Positions 36,823 to 47,290 of a stretch of 64,000 bases of DNA are shown in pieces. The translations under genes were made by a program, and so were the position numbers. The notes below the pieces were generated by a model, which ran no database searches, was not told where the DNA came from, and saw only the letters and a program-made list of their open reading frames with translations. Source of the stretch: Adineta vaga (taxonomy: Eukaryota; Rotifera); the NCBI GenBank assembly GCA_021613535.1, contig CP075495.1:8990001-9054000 (forward strand), written 5' to 3'. Positions within the stretch are counted from its first letter, which is position 1, and each line of letters begins with the position of its first letter.

Positions 36823-39218
36823 TTATGATGTTTTCTCCGAATAAAAACCGGTTAGACAATTAAATGAAAATGATATTAGAAGAGTCTGTTCATTCAATAA
36901 ATCTAAACTATCAAGTAAATAATGCCGAATAATTAACGTAGAATGTTCAAGTTTATCACTATTGATTGTTGAATGAAAAATCACAAAATAAGATTGATGC
37001 GTAGCACCAAGAAATGAATATTGTTCAAATTGATTACGAACAAAAACAAATATTATTGAAGACGGTTGTTCCTGCAGAAAATCTACAAAATTTAACGTCA
37101 TTGATGAATCTGGATTGTTTGTAATCGATTGTACTAATGGTGATGAAGATATGATTTTCAAACCAAGAGATCCAATAGGACGAATCTAACAAGAACGTTT
37201 CTTATAGTATCAAAATTCGACGTAATGTCTTACTGATAGATAGCCAAGTTTGATAATTGTATCTGTATTTTTCTCAACTCGAATTGATACGCTCGTTATT
37301 GACGTTCGTTCGTTGACTTCAAATCGATATGTTCTACAAAAACCAAGATAAAATCTTCAATGAATGAAAGAAAGCAGCTATTTTCATACTTTCGTTTCCA
37401 ATTGCGAATAATCAAATCTTCTTCGTACTTATCCAATTGAATCAATTTACCATCATCACATTCAAGTTCAGGCATCACATTATCATTACCTTTGTAAACA
37501 AAAGTCACATTCCAGATTGATTCGACTGGAACCAAACATTTAAATAATCTAATAAAGAAGAACTTCAAACTTTCGAAAGAACAATCAACGAAAATCTACT
37601 TGAAGTAGTCTTTCGTATCGCCTTTCAGTTCAAGATATGATCCACCAAAATATGCATCATCATGTTTGATTGACCATATATTTTCATTTGAACTATTCGG
37701 TAAATATGATTGTAAACTAAGATTATACCATGAATTGCTTGCCATTTCCTAAATGATTGTTCATAAAAATTTGTAAATTTGTAAATTCTTACTAGACCAT
37801 GAATAAAGAATTTTTCACCATAACCATCGGAGAAAAATGTTGTTAACGACTTTAAATGTAAAATACTTTGATTTGTATATGGTTCTAATAAATTCCAAAA
37901 TCTATTTTGATACGCGAAAAATTGTTTAATCTATTCATTTGAACAGTCTCACTTCTGATCGTTCTCAATAAATTGTTTTGAATCTAACGTTTCAAATAAC
38001 CACCCTGGCGCAAAAATGGCCGTGCTGAGATCAGTCGCGTGACATAATGACATTGCCTAGTGACGATCATGACTATGATAAAAACGCAAACATCAATAAA
38101 GATAACATACTTCACATGTATTGAACCCACCACCACCGAAACAGCCACGACCAAACACATCAATACCAACAAAAATGTCACGATAACGTTCCCCAGCATG
38201 GATTTTTGATTGTAGAAGCATATCTGATTTCCAAGTATAGTTTAAAAAAATTCCATCACAAGCTTCGAAAAATGGTCTAAATAATATATTGATTATTAAA
38301 AAATAATAGAATCATGTATATGAGATTCGAGATATATATATGTATGCAGAACACTGTTTGATCTTATTCACTATGTCTAAGATACCACGAGGCATCATGA
38401 AAAAAAGGAACATATTCTTACTGATTTAATTCATTCAATTGATTTTGCCATTTTAAATCGCCATCAGTCGTTACACTGTCATACCAAAGAACGATACTAT
38501 TTCGATCAATTTCTGAACAAGCTAATTTCAGTTTAGAAACAAATGTAAGAAGACGTTCGACATGTTCTTTCTAAAGATAACGACTAACATTTTTTCACAC
38601 ATGACAATAAAATCAACATACATCTACTGGATTTTCTATATTCAATAAATATCCATCAAAACTATACCAATTCATTAATAATGCAAGTGCTTCAACTACT
38701 CGATCAACAATGTCATCAGACGCCAATAACTGACAACAGATTTCTTTTCCAGTATCGAATTCAGTTATAAATGTACCTAAAAATAAAAATTCAATGTTTT
38801 CAAAAATAATAAACATTCTGAAGGGTATATCAACCAAGTATTTGAACACCATTCTTATGCGCAGAATCAATCCAAACTAATGGTGGTATAGTTACAAGTT
38901 CATGAGCAAAATAGACAAATATATCAATTAGATGCCATCGAAAAAAACGATAACACGGTTCATTTGTTTGACAACCTTGTATATGTCTGCAATTAAACAA
39001 ATATAAATAAGAATACATATCGTATTAACATACTTATCCTCTAAATAACCACCTTTCATATCATGACAAAGTAAGATTTTTTGTCGTGGTGACGTATAAC
39101 GTGAGACAAGTTGTGAACATTTCAAACGATTTGTTAAACAGGATGATGATGATATATTTAGAAGATCAGTAAGATTTTTAATAGGCGAACATATTGTTGA
39201 AATTTCTTTCGATGACAT
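36823..39218 (-). CDS. ENGASE: Cytosolic endo-beta-N-acetylglucosaminidase (GH85)
   Basis: Hydrolyses the chitobiose core of N-glycans in the cytosol, working with peptide:N-glycanase on ERAD-derived material. Eleven exons give 596 aa: 39034-39218, 38835-38986, 38622-38776, 38422-38570, 38111-38276, 37953-38056, 37793-37901, 37600-37748, 37390-37548, 37234-37333, 36823-37185. The GH85 barrel shows LLCHDMKGGYLEDK, DIFVYFAHELVTIPP, ILGTFITEFDTG, the catalytic pair in LLNIEN (N158, E160), VLWYDSVT, FFEACDGIFLNYTW, VGIDVFGRGCFGGGG and AIFAPGWLFE. A jelly-roll C-terminal half follows. There is no signal peptide, as expected for the cytosolic enzyme. AG ends directly at the ATG (CTTATTTTAG). The 51-bp intron 37902-37952 was placed to join ENDQ and KFWNLL, which restores the family alignment. 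Confidence 0.96.
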
Positions 39219-39489
39219 CTAAAATAAGATGCGTTTTACAAATGAATGATCACAAACTGACATTCCTATAATTACAATTTTGACTTCGGTGTCCATATTT
39301 TTCTTTCTAACTAGTTATTCTTAGATTTTTGTGAATATTCTCATTGTCTGTTGAAACAATAAAACTAAGAGAATTTGATTACATTCTTATTTTTTGTTTT
39401 AATATTTTTCATATGAAACCATTGATACAGAACATGAGAACGCACATATTACGAAAAGAAAAAGAAAAGAGAGAGAGAGAGACATATGA

Positions 39490-42400
39490 CTAGGTTTTAT
39501 TGTCTAATTTTCGTCGTTTAACTGCTGCTGTTGTTGTTGTTGTTGTTGTAGTTGCTGATGTAGATGAAACTGGTGCTGGTGGTAGAGAAACAGAATTTCC
39601 ATTTTCAAATCGATCAACAAAAGTTTTATTATTCGTATATAATTGTTCATGTTTATGAATACAAACAATCAATGATTTAATTGTTGATTTAGATAATGGA
39701 ATATTCAATGGACTATCATCAATTGTTAAACAATCTTGTAATTCATCTTGATCAGATTTACTTTCTTGATTATGATTTGAATGATTTTCTAATAAGACTT
39801 GTAAATGTTGCAAGATATATTTCAAACCATTTTCATTTGCCATTTTAATTGTACCAATTTTATAATCAACTTTTTGTTTTGTTGGATCATTTTCACGTTG
39901 TATCCATTTTTGTAAGATTCGTTCTAAATGACGCCAAAATATATCATGATGCTGTTCATGCCAAAGAAGACAGAGTTGTTCCGAGAAATTCTTCGTTAAT
40001 TCATGTGCAAATAAACAACAAACAAGACCATATGTTGGAACTTTTGTTTTCAATATATCGAACACATTGGCTAATGCAATCGTATTTCGATATGTTTTAT
40101 AATGAATTGATTTTGCAAGACGTTGTTCACCAATAACAGATTTTGTTTGATTCAGTAAATGTTCAATAATATTTGTAAATAATTGTTCATACTCATTTTG
40201 AACAAAATCATGAGCACCTAATAATTTCCAAAAATCTTCTTGTTCAATTTGAGAAAATAATAATGTTTGATCAACAATCGAATAGAGTTTATGGGAATTA
40301 AATAATTGTAGACGATGTTTGAGTATATCTAACATAAATTGTTCTAATTCAAATTGATTGATAGTATGTAAGAGAAGACGAATTAATTTGATGTTATTGA
40401 AAACCTTTTTCGAATAAAGACGATAAATATAAGAAAATAAATAAAGAAATGTTTCGGTATCATCTTGTTCACAATGTGTTAAGATTTCATGAAGAAAATC
40501 AATAAAATCTTGATCATAGGTAGGCACTTTTGCTGGAGGAATGGCTAATCTATGAGAGGAAAAGAATTAAGCAAACTATGATTAAAAATGAGAGTATTAC
40601 AAATCAAATATTTACTTTCGATGACTACTACTCAATTTAATAATCTCTTTGGCAAATTTGTCAAAAATTTCTGCTGCTATTTTAACATCATCAATATCAA
40701 TAGAGAGATAATACAGAAATATATAAGCTAATTCTGGTTGAAAGAAATACATAGCTTGAATAAGTTTAATATAAACATCTTGATTCTGTAGATCATCTTT
40801 AATACAACGAAATAAAACACATATCGATGTTTGTTGTATTGATCGTTTGAGTTTTTGAGAGGATATATTACGAAAATCATTTTCTAACATAGAATTATTC
40901 TTATTTGTTTGTAAAATTCTGAGCGAAGGTAATAAACGATTATGAAATGAATCACGAAATATCCAAAGACATAGAAGAGCATGAACAATCGTTTGTTCAT
41001 CAAATATTGTTAATAAACGTGACTGAAATTTAACACTTGTTTTTTCATATTTTATCATGGCATATGAACTTATCGGTCCAGCAGGATCACTAGCTTGAAT
41101 TTGAAAAACTAATGGACGTTTATCACTTAAAGATAAAACAATTTGTTTGCATATTTGTACTAGTAGAGATGTTTTATTTCGATTTGTTGAAATAGAATAA
41201 GATAAAGCTAATTGTTGAAGTTGATCATTAATAAATGAACGAAATCGATCAAATGGAAAATTTGTTCGACTTACATTTGTATTATATACACTATTCAGTG
41301 CTTTACTCTCATCATTAATCATTAAAATATCATCATCGTCATCATCATCATAACCCTGATCTAAGATTTTCTGTGAATTCAATTGATTTTCATATTCATC
41401 ATCATCTTCATCATCAGAAAATCGTGGTGCTGCAGTAGCATTCGCAGACATAATCATTATATCATTCGATTCTTCATCATTGTTAATTGGCATCGCTGCA
41501 TTTGGATTGATATCATCATTAATAGTTATTACTTCATCATTGATAGGCGCACCTAAAACCAAGAAAAACTCAAGATATTGTGTATCAAATTTGATCTTAC
41601 TCGTAGTTGAAGATGGTAATGATAATGTAAAAAAAGTTACTAATAAACGTTGATATGTATCTCGATCATGTGTAAACATTTGTAATAATTGTTGTGAATT
41701 TAAAATTGGTACTCGTTGAAAGAAGTCGAGAAATAATCGTGCGATATTTTGTTGTAAAAATAATTTCAAAGATGAAATCAAATTTTCTGATGTATACAAT
41801 AGAAATAATAACATTTGCTTTGCATAATAATATGATACAGTTAATAGATGATATCCGACAATAGTTGAATTCATTTGTACATCAAATTCATTTGTCATCG
41901 GTTGACAACTATTCATATCAAAGAAGAACCAATCATAATAAATCGCTAAACGACATTGTACAATCTGTTCATTGATTTGTATCAATTGTGGTGATGATGA
42001 TGATAGAACTGCAGCCGCATTCATTGCTGTTTGACTGGCTGACATAATTGTTTGTTGTAAAGCTTGTTGATAATTATATAATTGTGTTAATAACCATGCT
42101 ATAAATGACCAACGAGTTATTCGATTTATATTCATTTGATTCCGACACACAACACAAACATAACGAATTATATGTGAACATAGATAAATTGAATCAGGTT
42201 GTTGTTTAAAATTTAAATATTGATTTTGAAACCATTCGAAATAATATTTCTCTTGACTATTGGTTCGACAATTATCGAGAAGAAATTGAAGATGTTTTTC
42301 AAGATTAAATGATAATGGTAATGCAAGATATTTAGGTTCAGTCTGTAAAGCAAGAATTTTTGGTAGAAAATCATTTGATGTATTTAATGATAAATGTTTA

Positions 42401-43119
42401 AGAAATGCATCTATTTCTCGTATATGTCCTAATTGTATTAATAAACGAATTGAATCACGACCAATACAATGAATATTTTCACGTGTTAAATTTAATATAA
42501 ATTCAATATGTCGTTGTTGTTGTTGTTGTTGAGGTTTTCGACGAATATATATTGGAAAGATTGAAAGAAATGTATAAATTGTTAATAATTTCATTTCGGG
42601 ATATGTTTTTAAAAATAACGGATAAGCACCAAGAAATTCAATAATTGTTTCACATAAATCCATACATTGTTCATGAGGATTAATTTGTCGTAAGAAAACA
42701 TAATAGAGACGATCGATACCATCAATATTTGCTGCTAATGTTTCACGAAGAAACCATAATAATTGTTGACGAACATTTTCATAAAATCGACGCCAATTTT
42801 TTGTTATTAAAGCTTCAAGTATCGAAATAATCGACGAAAGATTAGTACCATTTAGAGCAAGTAGATCTTGAAAACATTTAGCTTTGCTATTAATATCAGT
42901 GAGTATTCCATAGAGAAGTGCATGTGATATATGTTCTTTAGATTTTTTATTTGTTTGACCGATTTGAACAAGAATATCGGAATCGATTGTATAACGATTT
43001 TGATGTATAGCAGTAAAACATGATTCTAAATATGAATCATTTGGATCTTTTAATTCAATTTGAGTATATTGAATAAGTTTAGACTCAGGAGCTATGAGTT
43101 TTATATTATTTGTAGCCAT
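39490..43119 (-). CDS. INTS3: Integrator complex subunit 3
   Basis: Helical scaffold subunit of Integrator, which cleaves snRNA and promoter-proximal transcripts; in vertebrates it is also part of the SOSS DNA-damage complex with ssDNA-binding proteins. Three exons give 1171 aa: 41601-43119, 40616-41552, 39490-40549. Conserved blocks include QLLWFLRE, GRDSIRLL, WFQNQYLNF, SHIIRYVC..RWSFIAWLLTQLYN and LAIYYDWFFFD in the first half, and the acidic linker (FSDDEDDDEYEN), then FLYYLS and LYLFSYIYRLY in the second. It is longer than human INTS3 (1043 aa) owing to low-complexity linkers and a KRRK-containing tail. Exon 1 is 1.5 kb, unusual here. The intron 41553-41600 is 48 bp and stop-free, so the unspliced reading stays open. 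Confidence 0.94.
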
Positions 43120-43543
43120 TAATTTACCTAATTAAATTCACAGAAAGAAAGACTTCATTGAAAAACACTATGTGTCAGAGAGCTGATCTAGAAAAACAGA
43201 CATTTCAAAATTTAGCTATAGGTTTTTTTGTCTAATGAAATCGACTTCTTTTCATTTTAATGATGAAAACTATGTGGTAGATGACAATACATCAATGAAT
43301 GACATGAGACACAGAGGGCGTCCTTATACGATTCCTAAAGGGAGAAAACAGAATTTTTAAACAAAAGACGAAATTGTACAATTCCATCAGCATGTCACAT
43401 TCAGGAAAATTCTCGTTATTTCTTTGTCTTATTTATTCTCATCGAATATATATTTTTGTGAAAGTTAGTTTTTACAAGATAAACAAAAAGAATTTGAATA
43501 CGTAACCAACAAAAGATTTTATTTAACAAATATAGAACATTGA

Positions 43544-44701
43544 TTAAGGTGCTTGAAGTTTAGATGCAAGTGTAGGTTCAGCAGTCCAACTTTGTTCAAC
43601 AGTCATTTTCACGCGTTTCTCATATTCACGACGATTAGTTTGATAAAGATTCGCTGCTTCAGAATTGGCTGGTGACGAAACATTTGGTTCATCGAGTAAT
43701 GACTGAAAATTATTCGAAAAAAAAACAAACATTAATATTCTTATTTATTATTCATTTGAATTGTTTACTTGAATCGAAGTGAGAATAGCTGAAACATCAT
43801 ATGTTGGTGACCAACGATTTTGAAGAATATCAAGGCAAATTCCACCATCACCATAGACTATTCTCAAAAAATAGTAATAAATGGAAAAACGATTAACTAA
43901 AGTATTTTACCATTTGGATGAAACATTTTTGATGTAAATCGAACAGATGGTGGTTTATTTGGATAAGATTCTGTAAATTCTAAGAAATCAATATAAACAT
44001 AGACATTCAAATCATTCTTATGCAAAGAATCTTTCAATATAGCCTTGAGTTTTCCTATGAAAAGGACAGAGATTTACTAAGCTCGAGATATTCGATGAGG
44101 AGATTGTATCCAGAACGAGTTATAATCAAATAAATCATATTTGATTAGTTGTCATTTATAGATAAATAAAGGATATTTTTAACTGAATTATGTGTATTCT
44201 TTATCAGAAGAAAGCAAGAAGAAACAATTAGATTACTCACAGATTTTGTACGAAAATTTATAGATCAACTTCAACTCAGTTAGTTTTAAAAATAGCAACA
44301 GGAAATTAAAACTTCTATCTGTTAGTTTTCCTTTACGAATATTTCTCTTCAACATATAATAATCAATAATTTCACAGATCAATGTTTCGTTGTTTTTTTG
44401 ACCCTTTTGTTTGCAAAAACATACCTAATAATAAACGAAATGTTCCATCTTCAAATGGTGTATCATTTGGTCTAAACAAAAGAAGCGAAAATTTTTTCTT
44501 TTCAATCCAAAGATTTTCTACTTACCCGAGAATAAAAGCATGCCAGATAAGAATATTATCATCGGAAGGTACAGCAGCAATACCAGCTGGCGGATCTTTT
44601 TGTAATCTATAAAAGAAAAGAAATTTTCAATCGAATTAATTCAATTATTGAACTTACTGTTTAAAATCTCGCATCAAACGTAAACGAGATGGAGTTGACA
44701 T
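43544..44701 (-). CDS. UBE2B: Ubiquitin-conjugating enzyme E2 A/B (RAD6)
   Basis: E2 enzyme that, with RAD18, RNF20/40 or UBR ligases, ubiquitinates PCNA, histone H2B and N-degron substrates. Six exons give 162 aa: 44658-44701, 44526-44606, 44425-44471, 43911-43979, 43769-43857, 43544-43702. The start [14 protein letters not shown] and blocks [56 protein letters not shown] are diagnostic. The catalytic cysteine falls at residue 88, as in human UBE2A/B. The tail ([15 protein letters not shown]) is about ten residues longer than the human protein. The third intron (43980-44424, 445 bp) is the longest in this gene. The ATG is 89 bp behind the SLC10A7 stop codon, with a splice-acceptor-like sequence between. 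Confidence 0.97.
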
Positions 44702-44730
44702 TCTTTTTTTTCTCAAACAAAAAAAATTAT

Positions 44731-44732
44731 CT
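44731..44732 (-). other. Candidate trans-splice acceptor between SLC10A7 and UBE2B
   Basis: The 89-bp gap contains ten T residues followed by CAG, leaving a 29-base leader before the UBE2B ATG. Same arrangement as between ENGASE and PSMD10. Confidence 0.6.
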
Positions 44733-44790
44733 GAAAAAAAAAATCATATTTCTGAGATTCTCTTTCTTTTCACAAAAAGCAAATATTTAA

Positions 44791-46358
44791 TTAAACTCTT
44801 CCACGAATTTTATGATGCCTAAAAGAAAACCAATTCAATTCAAAAATACATGATCAAAAAAAACAAACCATTCATATTTTGCATCTTTCAACCAACGTTG
44901 AAATATTGGTGTTAAATAATTTCCTAGAATAATCTGCATTGGATGATAGATTAACAAAGGTATCGTTATAGAACTATTATCAGGAAAGATTGTTTGTAAA
45001 ATAGGCATTCCTATATACATATGAACATGAAGTATTCATCATATGAAATTGCATTGATAATCTACCTGTTGTTAATGACTTTTGACTACCGCAGAATATA
45101 ATTGCAATTGTATCACTTGGACGGATATGAATTTTTTGACAAACAAAAAAAAGAAGACCTATTAAGAACATTTGAATACTAAAAACTAAAATCAAAGAAA
45201 AGAAAAGAAAAAAACAATTCAAAATAACGATGAAATGAGTATTTACTTGTAATAAGTAAAATCAAAAAACTAGTCAATGTTAAATTGATTGAACCACGTT
45301 GTTTGAATGTTTGACAAAATGTTGTATAGATATTCATTAACAATATCCAACTATATGAACAATAAAACAATATTTATCCGATTAACACACCGAATCGATT
45401 ACTTATTGATTGTATTCGAATATGGTAGTGTTCGATTCACAACAAATGGGAAATAGATACGTAAAAACTGTCCAATACCAATTGGTATTAAAATAGTACT
45501 TGAAAGTGATAATAAAACATGAATAAACGACTGTGAACTACTTGTAAATGATCCACCAAGCTATGGATGAAAAAATATATATTTCTATTAGATAGAAAAT
45601 TGGAACATAATTTTTATAATACCGAACCATGATATAAAGAAGAGTAGGCGTAAGTAGAGTACCTAGTAGACTACCAATCGTTGAATTTAACATAGCTATT
45701 GCCTAGAATAACAAATTAATAGCACAAAACATTTGTTTTTTTCCTCTTTTCTTTTTCATTCACTTCATTTCCACCGATAGCTCGAACAACAAAAGCTGCT
45801 GTAGAAACCGGTGATGGTAATGTACCTAACGCTTTTATTCTAGAAATAACGGTTCGAGAATAGTTAATGCTTAATGAATAGAAAAATGAGGAAACATGGA
45901 AATCCTACCCAATCGAAAGTTGATATTGATATGTTGATAATCGATAGACTGTTGATAGTATTAGAAAAAGAATTGGACAAATAAGAAATGAAAAGATTTG
46001 AATAGATAAATGAATGCGATACTGAAGAATGGTTTGATATAATTCCTATTAATTAAATCAAATAATTTGTTCACAAAAACTCAATAGTCATTTTTTTTGT
46101 TCTCACTTCACTTCGTATTGAACAACCATTGAGCAAAAAAATAATCATTGTTCCTAGAAATTTTACAGTTGATTCAGGTTTTAATGGACCTAGAAATGAA
46201 TGTTTTATAATCGATATTTATATATGATTAATTTGGATTAATTAATGACCTTCTTTTGAACCTAATTCTGGATAAATGAAAGCTAATAGAATTGAAAGAA
46301 AAATTCCATACAGAAACCAATATTTTGACAAGTGTGTTTTTCGATTAAGGACAAACAT
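44791..46358 (-). CDS. SLC10A7: SLC10A7-type membrane transporter
   Basis: Ten-helix membrane protein of the bile-acid/sodium symporter fold. In vertebrates SLC10A7 sits in Golgi/plasma membrane, limits store-operated calcium entry and is needed for glycosaminoglycan synthesis; no bile-acid transport is known. Ten exons give 343 aa (human 340): 46250-46358, 46107-46189, 45909-46045, 45764-45839, 45628-45702, 45403-45560, 45247-45350, 45066-45185, 44869-45010, 44791-44818. Key blocks: KYWFLYGIFLSI, GPLKPESTV, the crossover segment LPSPVSTAAFVVRAIGGNE, NIYTTFCQTF, PSDTIAIIFCGSQKSLTTGMP and ITIPLLIYHPMQIILG. Donors after exon 1 (GTCATT) and exon 5 (GTTCGG) are weak, but both are required by the frame. 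The last 28-nt exon (HHKIRGRV) is less certain; reading through instead gives a slightly different tail. Confidence 0.95.
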
Positions 46359-47290
46359 ATGTCTATATATATATATATATATGTATCTAAAGAATCTAAT
46401 GATAGAAGGCAATCAACAAAACAGCATGGCCAAAAAGACATTTATTTTAATAATTCATTTATTCTTTAAGAGAATCTTTCGTTGTTTGTTAGAAATAATC
46501 TCATTTCCAATCATCTCTCGTCTTGATGTTCTCCTGAGAGAGAGAGAGGGGGGAGAGAAAAGGAAAAGGATCAGCAGTCGAGAATTCAATATAATGAAAA
46601 AAAAAGAAAGAGAGAATAAGAGATCGACGACTGTTTAGTAATTCGGACCTGCGGACGTTTCCGCATATATATTTGCGTAGAATTTTTTTTCTTGTTCTTC
46701 TACTTCTTCATTTCTTTCTTTTCTTTGCTACACGAAGAAAGAAGAGAAAAACACTGATGTAATCAAATTGACTCAAGCGCTCCTTTCGCTATGGCTAGTG
46801 CGTTTTTCTCTTTTTTTTCTTCGTTTGTCACGCACTTCTAGAGGAAATGGATAGAGTGTCTATGTTAGTGCGACTGTTATTAAAATACATTGTGGAGCGA
46901 AGACATTTTGTTATCAGATTCTTTTGACTAATGAATACATGTAAACACGGGTAAGACTATGTTGTAAAATGATGAGTACTACTGAGTGAGAGATAATGTG
47001 ACCACATGTAACATAGTATAGTTCTTCTCTTTTATTTTTTTTTCTCTTTGAGTTCAGCCATCAATAATGCCGTAGAGTTTCTCTGACAACGACGTGTGCA
47101 TACACATACACACGCGCACGCATTTCGAAGTAGAGAAAGCAAAGAACTATCAACAAAAGAAACGAGAAAAGGGAAAGAGAGTTATTTTATGAATCAAAAA
47201 GAAAAAAGAACGTTTCTTTTCCTATATAACAAATAAGTGTTCAGTCATCATTAGTTCTCGTTTTTCTTTTCTTTTCTTTTAGATAGAAAA
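46359..47290. other. Divergent promoter region, SLC10A7 / ankyrin gene
   Basis: 930 bp between two divergently transcribed genes, with GA-rich and T-rich low-complexity tracts. Ends in a long TTTTC tract and AG at 47281-47282 eight bases before the ankyrin-gene ATG, which looks like a splice acceptor. Confidence 0.55.

Noticed and set aside
37902-37952. A 22-nt intron in ENGASE ending at the first available AG
   Set aside because: Too short to splice. Using the next AG gives a 51-nt intron and restores the family sequence KFW.
45601-45630. Stronger GTATTA donor in SLC10A7 exon 5
   Set aside because: It would shift the frame of the following exon, which clearly matches the family; the weaker GTTCGG donor keeps it.
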